Assembly: GCA_023457035.1 (NCBI GenBank)
Contig: JAEWNN010000157.1
Coordinates: forward strand, 1 to 23,880
Reading direction: 5' to 3'
From: Verrucomicrobiota bacterium
GTDB lineage: Bacteria; Verrucomicrobiota; Verrucomicrobiia; Opitutales; Opitutaceae
DNA length: 23,880 nt
Positions 9,990-19,687 of the stretch are shown here, one piece after another. Position numbers and translations under genes: made by a program. Below the pieces are notes generated by a model. That model was not told where the DNA came from. It saw only the letters and a list, made by a program, of their open reading frames with translations, and did no database searches. Position 1 is the first letter of the stretch. The number at the start of each line of letters is the position of its first letter.

Positions 9990-10039
9990 GCAGAAAGCCC
10001 CCTGTTTTCGGTCGAGAAAGACCCGCCGACCGTTGTGCT

Positions 10040-10077
10040 CCGCCAAATAGGTCCACGCCCGTGGACCTATTTGGCGG
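10040..10077. repeat. CCAAATA palindrome, copy B (perfect)
   Basis: CCGCCAAATAGGTCCAC, loop GCCC, GTGGACCTATTTGGCGG: 17-bp perfect arms around a 4-nt loop. The arms differ from the other copies by symmetric, pairing-preserving changes. Confidence 0.9.
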
Positions 10078-10130
10078 GAAAAAGCGGCGTGAGGTGGGGG
10101 ATCCCCACGCGACGCCCCTGCCCGATGCTC

Positions 10131-10160
10131 ACAAAAAAGGCGCGCCGCGATGGGCGCGCC
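10131..10160 (-). terminator. Intrinsic terminator of the aldolase gene
   Basis: On the minus strand the 8-bp stem GGCGCGCC, a 6-nt loop, and GGCGCGCC is followed directly by six Ts. It lies 26 bp downstream of the aldolase stop and is a classical rho-independent terminator. Confidence 0.85.
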
Positions 10161-10185
10161 GGAACACGGGGAACGACCACGCCGC

Positions 10186-11184
10186 TCAGGGCTCGGCGAG
10201 GGCCTCGTCGTAGAACTTCACGATGTCGCGGTAGCCGTCGCCCTCCATGAACTTCATCGCGGTGCGCGGATGCTGGTTCAGGTAGCCGGTGAGCATGTAC
10301 GGGATCGCGAAGCCCCAGCGCAGCTCCTCGCGCATCGGCTCCACGTTCTTCTGCAAGGCCTCGAGAATCGGGCGCATCTGGAACTTCGGGTTGTGCAGGA
10401 AGCTCAGCGCCAGCTCCATCGGGCAGTTGCCCGCGCCGCGGCCGAGCCCGCCGATGCTGGCATCGACATAGTTCGCGCCCAGCACGATCGCCTCGATGGT
10501 GTTGGCGAAGGCGAGCTGGAGGTTGTTGTGCGTGTGGATGCCGATCTCCTTGCCCGCCGGCTTGGTGTGCTTCTGGAAACGATGCACCAGGTCGCGGATC
10601 TGTTCGCTGTAGAGCGTGCCGAAGCTGTCGACGACGTAGAGCGCCTTCACCGGCGACTGCACGATCACCTCGAGCGCGCTGTCGAGCTCCGCCTCCGGCA
10701 CGGTCGAGACGGCCATGATGTTCAGGCAGGTCTCGTAGCCCTTGTCGTGGGCGTCGTTGACGATCTCCAGCGCGGCCGGGATCTGGTGGATGTAAGTGGC
10801 CACCCGGTACATATCGACCATGCTCTTGTCGCGCGGCAGGATGTCGGTGTGGTAGTCGGTGCGCTCGGCGTCGGCCATGACCGAGACCTTCGTGCCGGTC
10901 CGCTGGTCGCCGACCACGCGGCGGATGTCATCCTCGGAGCAGCATTTCCATGTGCCGTACTGGGCAGTCGGGTAGAGGCGGCGCGCCCCCTTGTAGCCGA
11001 TCTCGAAGTAGTCGACGCCGGCCGCGACGTCGGCCTGGTAGATGGCCTGGACGAACTCGAGCGGGAAGTTGTGGTCGTTCATCAGACCACCGTCGCGCAC
11101 GGTGCAGTCGAGCACCTTGAGTTCGGGGCGGAAGGAGACCCAGCCTTTGGTGCCGGTGGGAGGAGTGGCGGAGGGTTGCGACAT
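10186..11184 (-). CDS. DRE-TIM metallolyase / HMGL-like aldolase family protein
   Basis: This 332-residue TIM-barrel protein belongs to the HMG-CoA lyase-like superfamily, whose members (4-hydroxy-2-oxovalerate aldolase, isopropylmalate synthase and others) make or break C-C bonds with a divalent metal. The superfamily signature DCTVRDGG lies at residues 26-33, with D26 as a likely metal ligand; VDSFGTLY follows. HTHNN at 217-221 supplies the two metal-binding histidines, and IGGLGRGAGN is the glycine-rich motif. The ATG at 11184 gives a short tail before the barrel. It is 83 bp downstream of the SDR gene on the same strand and is closed by an intrinsic terminator, so it probably ends a transcription unit. 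The exact substrate is not identifiable; an isopropylmalate synthase is unlikely because the regulatory domain is missing. Confidence 0.88.
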   Translation of the reverse strand: MSQPSATPPTGTKGWVSFRPELKVLDCTVRDGGLMNDHNFPLEFVQAIYQADVAAGVDYFEIGYKGARRLYPTAQYGTWKCCSEDDIRRVVGDQRTGTKVSVMADAERTDYHTDILPRDKSMVDMYRVATYIHQIPAALEIVNDAHDKGYETCLNIMAVSTVPEAELDSALEVIVQSPVKALYVVDSFGTLYSEQIRDLVHRFQKHTKPAGKEIGIHTHNNLQLAFANTIEAIVLGANYVDASIGGLGRGAGNCPMELALSFLHNPKFQMRPILEALQKNVEPMREELRWGFAIPYMLTGYLNQHPRTAMKFMEGDGYRDIVKFYDEALAEP

Positions 11185-11267
11185 GGTAAGGGTTGTGTCC
11201 GGGATGGAGCCGAAAGTCGTGCCGCCAACCCGCGCCCCACGCAAGCCCCGAGGCGGGAGCGACGCGT

Positions 11268-12272
11268 TCACCCGATCCGTCCTGTCGGCCAAGCCCGTGC
11301 GTAGGCCGCGAGCAGCCGCTCGAGGAAAGCGTCGTTCTCGGGCGGGAGCCGGCGGCGGGAGGGATCGGCATCGAACCACGCCAGCGTGCGGCGAATGCCG
11401 TCGCGGTAGGCGATGCGTGGCCGGAAACCGGGCACGGCGCGGCGCAGCTTCGAGTTGTCGAAGATCGCGGTGTGCGACTTGTCGCCGAGCAACGTCCCTT
11501 CGAGCTCCGGGTTCCACGCGACCAGCAGTTCCGACGGGATGTGCACCAGCCGCGGCTGCGCCACGCCCGCGGCCTGCGCGGTCTGCGTGTAGAGCTCGTC
11601 CCAGGTGAGCGCCTCGTCCGACGTGATCTGAAAGTCCTCGCCGTACGCCGCGGGGTTGCCGAGCAGCCCGAGCAGGCCCGGCGCAAAATCCTCGGCGTGG
11701 GTGATCGTCCACGGGCTGGTGCCGTCGCCGGGCACGATCACCGGCTGGCCGCGCCGCATGCGCTCGACGGTGGTGAAATCCGTCCAGCCGCCGATGGGCA
11801 GCGGGATCACGGTGTCGTAGGTGAGCGACGGACGTACGATCGTGTAGGGCAGCCGCGCCACGCCGGCCGTGCGCAACACCTGCTCGCAGGCGATCTTGTC
11901 GCGCGAATACTGCCAGCGCGGATTCTCAAGGGGGGTGCGCTCGGTGGTGGGCGCGAAGGTGCGCGGCTTGGCGTAGGCCGAGGCCGAGCTGATGAAGACG
12001 TACTGCCCGCAACGGCCCGCGAAGAGTCGCAGGTCGCGCTCGATCTGCACCGGCGTGAAGGCGATGAACTGCACCACGGCGTCGAACCGGTGCGGTGCCA
12101 GCGCGGTCGCGGCGGCGGCTTCGTCGGCGATGTCGCAGGGCAGGTCGCGCGCGCCGGCGATGCCCGGGCGGCCCGGCCGATGCAGGAGCCAGAGCTCATG
12201 GCCAAGCTCCAGGGCCAGCCGACTGCAGGAGGTGCTGATATTGCCGGTGCCGCCGACGAAGAGGAGTTTCAT
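11268..12272 (-). CDS. Extended SDR NAD(P)-dependent epimerase/dehydratase family protein
   Basis: This 334-residue protein has an N-terminal Rossmann nucleotide-binding motif (VGGTGNIS, residues 6-13) and the catalytic YxxxK as Y122-SRD-K126, preceded by FISSASAYAKP with the expected serine. These are hallmarks of extended short-chain dehydrogenases that act on nucleotide sugars or related substrates. The C-terminal half is a substrate-binding region without a recognisable specificity motif. The ATG at 12272 starts directly at the first beta strand (MKLLFVGG). It lies between the dehydrogenase fusion, 295 bp upstream, and the aldolase, 83 bp downstream, on the same strand. A link with the aldolase and the GT2 gene in glycan or polyketide modification is possible but speculative. 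Confidence 0.88.
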   Translation of the reverse strand: MKLLFVGGTGNISTSCSRLALELGHELWLLHRPGRPGIAGARDLPCDIADEAAAATALAPHRFDAVVQFIAFTPVQIERDLRLFAGRCGQYVFISSASAYAKPRTFAPTTERTPLENPRWQYSRDKIACEQVLRTAGVARLPYTIVRPSLTYDTVIPLPIGGWTDFTTVERMRRGQPVIVPGDGTSPWTITHAEDFAPGLLGLLGNPAAYGEDFQITSDEALTWDELYTQTAQAAGVAQPRLVHIPSELLVAWNPELEGTLLGDKSHTAIFDNSKLRRAVPGFRPRIAYRDGIRRTLAWFDADPSRRRLPPENDAFLERLLAAYARAWPTGRIG

Positions 12273-12420
12273 GCGTGGAGGGGTGTGGCCGGCATGCAAC
12301 GCCGAAGCGGCCCGCACCGCAAGCGGTCGGCCGCACCGATGCAAAATCGGCGCCTCGGCAAAGCCTCCGACAACACCGGCGCAGCGCGACGAGGCCGGCC
12401 TCGATGGGCTTACGTCAAAC

Positions 12421-12448
12421 GGATCGATGCGCTCCCGCGCATCGCTAC
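12421..12448 (-). repeat. REP-like hairpin, GTAGCGATGCGC family, copy 1
   Basis: The plus strand reads GGATCGATGCGCTCCC then GCGCATCGCTAC: 8-bp arms CGATGCGC/GCGCATCG with a 4-nt loop. Read on the minus strand it begins with a GTAG head. Confidence 0.75.
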
Positions 12449-12490
12449 AAACACGACGTCACCTCCGCCCACGTTCTCCCCACCGAACCC

Positions 12491-12518
12491 GGATCGATGC
12501 GCTCACGCGCATCGCTAC
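12491..12518 (-). repeat. REP-like hairpin, GTAGCGATGCGC family, copy 2
   Basis: Same 28-nt unit as at 12421-12448 with one changed loop base, in the same orientation and 70 bp away. Both sit between the SDR and dehydrogenase genes. A short hairpin (CGTCCT-TCG-AGGACG) follows near 12534. Confidence 0.75.
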
Positions 12519-12567
12519 GGGTGGAGGGATGCCGTCCTTCGAGGACGATGCCCCCGCCACCGCCGGC

Positions 12568-15500
12568 TCAGTCCATTGCGGGAAGCTGGAAGGTCTCCAT
12601 CGCCTTGCGCAGGTCCTGCATGAACATCGCCGCGCCGCCGCCGTTGACCACGCGGTGGTCGAATGTCAGCGCCATGGTGACGACCTCGGTGGCCTTGTAG
12701 GAGTTGCCGTTGCGGATCATCTCGTGGTGCGAGGTGCCGATGAAGAGCGTGCTCATCGCCGGCGGCACCACGATCGGGATCGCGGCGCGCACGCCGAAGC
12801 TGCCCAGGCTCGAGATCATCAGCGGCGCGCGCACCTCGACGATCTTGCCGCGGCGGGCCTCGTCGATCACGCGCACGTACGTGGTGTGGAACTCGTCCCA
12901 CGTCAGCCGGTTGGCCTGCGGGATGACGGCGGTCACGAGCCGGTCGCCCTCGAGCGCGACGGCCACGCCGAGCTCGAAGTCCTCGACCTCGACGATGTGC
13001 GAACCCTTGAGCACCAGCCGACGGAACGACGGGTTGATCACCATCACCTGCGTGACGGCCCACGCGACCATCGACGAGGGCGACGGCGCCCCGGCCGGGT
13101 CGCGCAACTTGGCGATCTGCCGGGCCGCGCGGATCGCGCTCCAGTCGATCGCCAGTTCGATCGTGGCGGGCACGACCGGCGCGAGCCGCTGTGAGATCGC
13201 GGGCGCGAGCACCGGCTCGCGCGGCACCGCTCCGGGCGGCGCGCCGAGCTCGTCGAGCGAAACGACGCCGGCGAGGCCGACGCGCTTGGCGATCGCCGCC
13301 TGCTCCGGCGGCGGCTCGGGCGGCAGCTGCACCGGAATATCGGAGACAGACGAGCGACCCGGTTTCGGCGCCCGGCCCGGTGCGGCGGAGTCGCCCGCCT
13401 CGAGCGAAACCGTGCGCCAGTCGACGCCGACCGGCGCCAGCACGCCGATCACCTGCCCGACCAGCACGGTGTCGTCGATCTTCGTGCGCCAGCCGACGAA
13501 CGTGCCCGCCTGCGCGGCTTCGATCGGATACACGGCCTTCTCGGTCTCGACCTCGCAGAGCGCCTCGTCGGGCTGCACCGGATCGCCGGGCTGTTTGAGC
13601 AGCGAGACGACGCGGGCGTCGCGGATGCCCTCGCCCATGATCGGCACCTTGAGCGGCTCCCCGGCGACCTTCTCCGGCGCCGTCCCGGCGGCGGGCACGG
13701 CGGCGGCAGCCACGGGCGCAAAAGCCCGCGACGGCGGCGTGACGGTCGCGCGGGTGAGCGCGGCGGTCATCGTCTGGCGCAGGGCGGCGAGCACGCGGGC
13801 GGCATCGGGCAGCGCGGCGCATTCGCTGACGGCGTTGAAGCCGATCATCACGTTGCCCTTCGAAACCAACACCGGCGGGCAGACCATGCGCGAGAAGACC
13901 TCAGGGCGTTCGCTCAGCTCGGTGACGATCATCTGGCCGACGGAGCAGTTGACGGTGTCCTCCTGCACGACGACGAGGCGGCCGGTCTTGCGCACCGACT
14001 CGGCGATGGTCTCGCGGTCCCATGGCACGATCGTGCGCAGGTCGATCAGCTCGACGCTGAGCTCGTCGCCGAGCGTCTCCAGCGCTTGCTCACAAAGTTC
14101 AACGGTGTTGCCCCAGGCGACGAGCGTGACGTCCGCGCCCTCGCGGCAGACCCGCGCCTGGCCGAAAGGCACCGGGGCGACCGGCTGCGTGCTCTCGCGC
14201 TCGGCCCAGAACATGTGCTTGGGCACGAGGAAGAGCACCGGGTCCTCGGCATGCATCGCCGTCCAGAGCAGGCCGGCGGCGTCGGCCGGGGTGCTGGGCA
14301 CCACGACGTGGAGACCGGGGAGGTGGGCGAAGAGCGACTCGTTGGTCTGGCTGTGCCAGAGGCTGCCGCCGGGCAGGTACGCGCCGTACGGGGCGTAAAG
14401 CACGGCGGGGCAGGTCCACTGGCCGTTGGTGCGCCAACGCAGCGTGGCCAGGTTGGTCGCGAGCTGGTTCCAGCCCGCGCAGATGAAGTCGATGAACTGG
14501 ATCTCGAATACCGGCTTCCAGCCGTAGCTCGCGAGACCGCAGGCGACGCCGAGGATCGTCGACTCGGCCAGCGGGGAGTTGACCACGCGGCCGGGGAAGT
14601 CGGTCGAGAGCGTGCGGGTGAGGCGGAAGACGCCGCCCTTCGGGTCCTCGACGTCCTCGCCGAAGATGAGCCGGCGGGGCTCGGCCTTCAGGCCGGCGCG
14701 CAGCGTCTGGTTGACGAGGTCGCCGATGCGGTACTTGCCGGCGGGGAACAGCTCGCCACCGAGCTCGGGTGTCCGGGCCGCGAAGACATTCAGTTCCGTC
14801 TCCTCGGGGCGCGGATCCTCGGCCTTCTCGGCGCGGTCGTAGGCGGCACGGACCTCGTCGCGCACCTCGGCCTCGAGCTTCGCAAACGCCTGCTCGGTGA
14901 GCAGGCCCTCGGCGAGGAGTTGTTGTTTGAAGACGGAGAGCGGGTCGCGGTTGGCGATGCGCTCGAGGTCCTCGGCGCTGCGGTAGAGCTTGTGGTCGTC
15001 GGAGCTGGTGTGGCTGGCAAGGCGCTCGGTGTGGATCCAGAGCATGGCCGGGCCCTCGCCGGCGCGCAGCCTCGCCAGCGCGGCGGCGGCGGCGGCATGG
15101 ACGGCCAGCACGTCGCTGCCGTCGACCACCTGCCACTGTTCGCGCGCGAGCACGCCGAGGGCGTAGGGGTTGGTCTTCCGGGTAGGCGTGCTGATGCCGT
15201 AGGCGTTGTCCTGCACCAGCATCAGGACAGGCAGTTTGCGTTCCTGCGCGAAACACAGCGCCTCGTAGAAATCGCCCTGGCGCGTGGCGGCGTCGCCGCT
15301 GCTGGTCACGACCACGTTGGGCTTGCCGTCCATCTGGAGGCCCCAGGCGATGCCGCAGGCGGGCAGCATCTGGGCGGCGGTCGGGGTGGGCACGCTCCAG
15401 ATGTTGTGCGGGCGGGAGCTGAAATGCCCGGTGAGCTGGCGTCCGCCGCTGGAGGACTCCCGTTTGCCGAAATACTCGAGCGCAAGGTCGTAGGAGGAGA

Positions 15501-15780
15501 CGCCACGGGCGAGCACGAGGGCGCGGTCTCGGTAGTACGGGCACGCGAAGTCGCCCTCGCCGAGCAGCAGGCCCACGGCGGCGAGCGCCTCGTGGCCCAT
15601 GCTGGCGACATGGAAATGACCGCGGCCCTGGCGGTTGAGGCTCTCCTGCCGGAAATCGCCCTGCCGGCTCTCGATCATCAGGCGCAGCAGCCGGAGCTTG
15701 GTCGCCGCGTCGAGCGCGGAGGCGGCGGGCCGCAGGGCGGAGCTCTCGGAACGGGTCGCGGGGGCTTTCTTCGCGGTCAT
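12568..15780 (-). CDS. Fused 2-oxoacid dehydrogenase: E1alpha-E1beta-E2 in one polypeptide
   Basis: This 1070-residue protein combines three subunits of a 2-oxoacid dehydrogenase complex, which decarboxylates a 2-oxoacid and transfers the acyl group to CoA via lipoamide. E1alpha (about 25-345) carries the thiamine-diphosphate motif from G162-D163 to N192 and the loop H257 in SHTSSDD. E1beta (about 347-665) has FGEDV, PLAE with E406, and HSQTNES. A lipoyl domain (about 708-780) has the lipoylated lysine K748 in VETEKA. The E2 catalytic domain (about 858-1070) ends with FDHRVVNGG. The usual peripheral-subunit-binding domain is not recognisable. In the E2 HxxxDG motif the Asp is Asn (H1042, N1046). 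No E3 gene is nearby. Pyruvate and branched-chain 2-oxoacids are both possible substrates. The ATG at 15780 precedes a short charged tail. Confidence 0.93.
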   Translation of the reverse strand: MTAKKAPATRSESSALRPAASALDAATKLRLLRLMIESRQGDFRQESLNRQGRGHFHVASMGHEALAAVGLLLGEGDFACPYYRDRALVLARGVSSYDLALEYFGKRESSSGGRQLTGHFSSRPHNIWSVPTPTAAQMLPACGIAWGLQMDGKPNVVVTSSGDAATRQGDFYEALCFAQERKLPVLMLVQDNAYGISTPTRKTNPYALGVLAREQWQVVDGSDVLAVHAAAAAALARLRAGEGPAMLWIHTERLASHTSSDDHKLYRSAEDLERIANRDPLSVFKQQLLAEGLLTEQAFAKLEAEVRDEVRAAYDRAEKAEDPRPEETELNVFAARTPELGGELFPAGKYRIGDLVNQTLRAGLKAEPRRLIFGEDVEDPKGGVFRLTRTLSTDFPGRVVNSPLAESTILGVACGLASYGWKPVFEIQFIDFICAGWNQLATNLATLRWRTNGQWTCPAVLYAPYGAYLPGGSLWHSQTNESLFAHLPGLHVVVPSTPADAAGLLWTAMHAEDPVLFLVPKHMFWAERESTQPVAPVPFGQARVCREGADVTLVAWGNTVELCEQALETLGDELSVELIDLRTIVPWDRETIAESVRKTGRLVVVQEDTVNCSVGQMIVTELSERPEVFSRMVCPPVLVSKGNVMIGFNAVSECAALPDAARVLAALRQTMTAALTRATVTPPSRAFAPVAAAAVPAAGTAPEKVAGEPLKVPIMGEGIRDARVVSLLKQPGDPVQPDEALCEVETEKAVYPIEAAQAGTFVGWRTKIDDTVLVGQVIGVLAPVGVDWRTVSLEAGDSAAPGRAPKPGRSSVSDIPVQLPPEPPPEQAAIAKRVGLAGVVSLDELGAPPGAVPREPVLAPAISQRLAPVVPATIELAIDWSAIRAARQIAKLRDPAGAPSPSSMVAWAVTQVMVINPSFRRLVLKGSHIVEVEDFELGVAVALEGDRLVTAVIPQANRLTWDEFHTTYVRVIDEARRGKIVEVRAPLMISSLGSFGVRAAIPIVVPPAMSTLFIGTSHHEMIRNGNSYKATEVVTMALTFDHRVVNGGGAAMFMQDLRKAMETFQLPAMD

Positions 15781-15963
15781 GTCGGGGCCGAGGAAGGGTG
15801 GCCCCGGTGGAGTTGGCAAACCGTTTGTCGCGGCCGCCCCGGCCGCGGTGCGCTCCCCTCCCGCGGGACCGCCAGCCGGAACCGGCAATCTCCGCTTCGT
15901 CCGGGCTCCCGCGTAACGATGCAATTGGCGCGGAGTTCACGCGCTCGGGCCCCGTCTGCCCGG

Positions 15964-16035
15964 GTAGGGGGCGAGCTTGCTCGCACCGTCTGGGCGTCGC
16001 TCTTGTCGAGCGGTGCGAGCGAGCTCGCACCCTAC
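15964..16035. repeat. REP doublet (REPIN-like), GTAGGGkGCGAGCT family
   Basis: Two inverted units, GTAGGGGGCGAGCTTGCTCG at the left and its near inverse complement ending CACCCTAC at the right, bound a 72-bp element between the pfkA stop and the dehydrogenase start. Each unit forms a GCGAGC/GCTCGC hairpin behind a GTAG head. Confidence 0.8.
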
Positions 16036-16055
16036 GCCGACCGCATGATCACCGC

Positions 16056-17198
<1,143 letters not shown>

Positions 17199-17529
17199 GG
17201 GAAACGGCGGCAGGTTGGCGGACCGCGCGACCGACGGCAAACCCGCGGTTGTGAATTTCCATCGACACGCCCGGCGGCCCCCGCAGGCCGGTGCGCGCCC
17301 TCGGACCGTCCGCGGGCGGGCGCCATGGCGGAGGCAGCTCGCGACGACTTCGCCCCCACCGCCCCTCGCTGCGGCGCGACCGCGGGCCGGCGATCCCGTC
17401 CCTCTTCGCACCGCCGTCGCCTAACCATCGCGACAGTCGCGCGCCCCGTTGTGCCCCCGGCTCGACTCTGTAGCCAAGGCCACAATGCCTCGACGCGCTC
17501 CCGCCGGGCCGTTTCGCTCCCCTCCCCCG
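17199..17529. other. pfkA / cation efflux divergent intergenic region
   Basis: I see no gene, repeat or recognisable RNA in these 331 bases. ORFs that cross the region are shadows or N-terminal extensions of the flanking genes. It should hold two divergent promoters, but none is evident by eye. Confidence 0.5.
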
Positions 17530-18444
17530 ATGGAACGCTCCTCCCTGACCCGTTTCGCCTGGCTCTCGATCGCCGCCGCGCTCGTCACCATCGTCCTCAA
17601 GACGACCGCCTACCTGCTCACCGATTCCGTCGGTCTGCTCTCCGACGCCGTCGAGTCCCTCGTCAATCTCGCCGGCGGCATCATGGCGTTGATGATGCTC
17701 AAGATCGCCGCCCGCCCCGCCGACGAGGACCACGCCTACGGCCACAGCAAAGCCGAGTACTTTTCCAGCGGAGTCGAAGGCACGCTCATCCTCCTCGCCG
17801 CCGGCAGCATCGCCTATGCGGCGTCGCTGCGCCTCCTGCACCCCAAGCCGCTCGAGCAGGTCGGGGTCGGTCTCGCCGTCTCCGCGGCCGCGTCGGTCAT
17901 CAATCTCGTCGTCGCCCTCGTGATTTTGCGCGCCGGCAAACGCCGCAACTCCATCACCCTCGAGGCCAACGCCCACCACCTGCTCACCGATGTCTGGACC
18001 TCGGTCGGCGTGGTCGTCGCCATCGGCGCCGTGTACCTCACCGGCTGGACCTGGCTCGATCCGGTCGTCGCGCTCGTCGTCGCCGCCAACATCGTCTGGA
18101 CCGGCGTGGGCATCGTCCGCCGCTCCGTCGCCGGCCTGATGGACACCGCCGTGTCACCCCAGGATCTGGCGACGATCAACACCGTGCTCCACAGCCACGA
18201 GGCCGCCGGCGCCCGGTTCCACAACCTGCGCACCCGCCAGGCCGGGGCGCGCAAGTTCATCAACTTCGACGTACTCGTGCCCGGCGCTTGGACGGTGCAG
18301 CAGGGCCACGATCTGGTGGAGATCATCGAGCAGGAGATCCGTCAGGGGCTTCCCGACTCCACGATCTTCACCCACCTCGAACCGCTCGAGGATCCCGCCT
18401 CCTGGGCCGACACCGGACTGGACCGCGGCCCCGCCGGGCGGTGA
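17530..18444 (+). CDS. Cation diffusion facilitator (CDF) family efflux protein
   Basis: This 304-residue inner-membrane transporter is predicted to export divalent metal ions (Zn, Fe, Co, Mn or similar) by proton antiport. Hydrophobic segments cover about residues 10-210, followed by a cytosolic C-terminal domain. The metal site is visible as D39 within LLSDAVES in the second membrane segment and as H150-x3-D154 (HLLTD) in the fifth. HAYGHSKAEYFSS follows the first pair of helices, a CDF hallmark. The ATG at 17530 starts right before the first helix; an in-frame ATG at 17485 would add a Pro/Arg-rich tail and is less likely. The specific metal cannot be told. The following gene is 140 bp downstream and unrelated. 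Confidence 0.92.
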   Translation: MERSSLTRFAWLSIAAALVTIVLKTTAYLLTDSVGLLSDAVESLVNLAGGIMALMMLKIAARPADEDHAYGHSKAEYFSSGVEGTLILLAAGSIAYAASLRLLHPKPLEQVGVGLAVSAAASVINLVVALVILRAGKRRNSITLEANAHHLLTDVWTSVGVVVAIGAVYLTGWTWLDPVVALVVAANIVWTGVGIVRRSVAGLMDTAVSPQDLATINTVLHSHEAAGARFHNLRTRQAGARKFINFDVLVPGAWTVQQGHDLVEIIEQEIRQGLPDSTIFTHLEPLEDPASWADTGLDRGPAGR

Positions 18445-18584
18445 AGCCACGCCGGGGGCCGCCCCCAGTGCAACCGCAAGCCCCCCCATCGGGGCCGCGG
18501 GTAACCGGTCTTGCGCCGCCCCCGTCTTCCCGCACGCTCCGTTTGAACAAAACCATCCGGGCCGAGTCCCACCCCTCACCTCCC

Positions 18585-19208
18585 ATGAGCACCCGTTCCG
18601 TCCTCGCCCTGACCTGCGCCCTTCTCGCCTCCGCGCTTTGCGCCGCGGAGAACACCCGTTTCTCCCAGTCCCTCTCGCTCGAGCAACGCGCCACCACGGG
18701 CCTCGCGCAGCTCAACTCCGACCAACTCGCCGCGCTCGACGCCCTCGTGCGACTCAACCAGGCCCGGAACACCGCCGAGGCCCAAAAGGCCGAGCCCGCC
18801 GCCGCGCCGGCCCCGTTCTCCCAATCCCTCTCCGTCGACCAACGCCGCGCCGCCGGGCTCGAGTCCCTCACCGCCGAACAGCAGGCGGCCGTCGACCTGC
18901 TCGTCGCGGCGCAGGCCGCCCCGACCCCACGCCGCGAGCTCGCCGCGCGGCGGCCCGTGGAAGCCGTCGAGTTCTTCCCCAACCGCTTCGAGGTGCACGG
19001 CGAGGTCGGTTTCAGCTTCGGCGGCGGCAGCGGCTACAGTTCCCGCGCGGCGTGGCTCACCACCAGCCTGCTCGACGTCAAGACCGGCACCGAGTTCGCC
19101 GTCACCGTCGCCTCCGGCCGTGAGAAATGGAAACGTCCCTACCGCTGGACCAACGACTGGGAGGACGTCACCCTCAGCCTCGGCGCGCCGCTGTTCCGGA
19201 CCCCCTGA
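18585..19208 (+). CDS. Exported protein with a duplicated FSQSLS...QR...GL motif
   Basis: I do not recognise a named family for this 207-residue protein. Residues 1-21 form a signal peptide (hydrophobic core LALTCALLASALC). Residues 26-60 and 78-112 are two copies of a roughly 35-residue unit beginning FSQSLS, followed by QR, GL, L, Q, A, D and LV at matching positions. The C-terminal half (about 130-207) is rich in Gly, Ser and aromatic residues and alternates in a beta-like pattern (FEVHGEVGFSFGGGSG). It is probably secreted or periplasmic. A strong intrinsic terminator follows 25 bp after the stop. The repeat unit resembles short helical pairs, and a binding or scaffold role is possible but not shown. 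Confidence 0.75.
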   Translation: MSTRSVLALTCALLASALCAAENTRFSQSLSLEQRATTGLAQLNSDQLAALDALVRLNQARNTAEAQKAEPAAAPAPFSQSLSVDQRRAAGLESLTAEQQAAVDLLVAAQAAPTPRRELAARRPVEAVEFFPNRFEVHGEVGFSFGGGSGYSSRAAWLTTSLLDVKTGTEFAVTVASGREKWKRPYRWTNDWEDVTLSLGAPLFRTP

Positions 19209-19233
19209 ACCGCCCGTCCCGCCTTCTCCCTCA

Positions 19234-19262
19234 GGCCGCGCCCGCTCGGGTGCGGCCTTTTT
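19234..19262 (+). terminator. Intrinsic terminator after the exported repeat protein
   Basis: GGCCGCGCCC, loop GCTC, GGGTGCGGCC, then TTTTT: a 10-bp stem with one G-U pair and an immediate T-run. Confidence 0.9.
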
Positions 19263-19381
19263 GTCGGGCCGCGGCACCACCCGGCGGGGCGCGAAACTGC
19301 TGGAGGTGACTACCGCTTCACCCGGCAGAGTGCACCCGTCGGCATCCCCGCCGGCCTCGAAACCCGAAACTACCTACAATC

Positions 19382-19570
19382 ATGAAACAAGTCCCCAAGG
19401 AGCAGTTCATCGCCGTGCTCGCCGACGCCGGCATCACCGAGGAGCAGAAAGCGCGGTTGCATGCCGCGTTCGAAAAGCGGTATCCGGAAGCCCACCAAAG
19501 CTTCCTCGAGTTCCTCGGCTTTCCGGCCGAAGCCATCCGCGACATCCGCGCCCGCAGCCGCGCCGCCTGA
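19382..19570 (+). CDS. 62-aa protein homologous to the C-terminal domain of the adjacent MerR regulator
   Basis: This small protein aligns over its whole length with residues 119 onward of the MerR regulator encoded at 19844-20440. By hand I count 28 identities in 54 aligned positions, including the shared blocks EFEK/AFEK, PEAHQ-FLE-LG-P and a final IR. It therefore consists of the putative effector or interaction domain without the DNA-binding part. The domain has no transmembrane segment and is predicted helical. The ATG at 19382 has no Shine-Dalgarno. A strong hairpin follows 12 nt after the stop, so it is probably transcribed separately from merR. It might titrate the ligand or partner of the regulator, or simply be a paralog; function is unknown. 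Confidence 0.75.
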   Translation: MKQVPKEQFIAVLADAGITEEQKARLHAAFEKRYPEAHQSFLEFLGFPAEAIRDIRARSRAA

Positions 19571-19581
19571 CCGGCTCCTCC

Positions 19582-19610
19582 GGCCGGCGGCCCGCGCCGC
19601 CGGCCCGTTT
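19582..19610 (+). terminator. Strong stem-loop after the 62-aa gene
   Basis: GGCCGGCGGC, loop CCGC, GCCGCCGGCC: a perfect 10-bp GC stem followed by CGTTTG. The T-run is short, but the position 12 nt after a stop codon supports a terminator. Confidence 0.65.
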
Positions 19611-19687
19611 GCCCTCGCCGGGAACAAGGACATCGCCCGCAACCCTCTATTCGGTGCATGGTCTTCCTCGGGCCCTCAGTTTCCTGA

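Noticed and set aside
9954..10077. CRISPR-like array made of the palindromes
   Set aside because: Only two units, each a full palindrome with sequence differences, no regular spacers and no cas genes.
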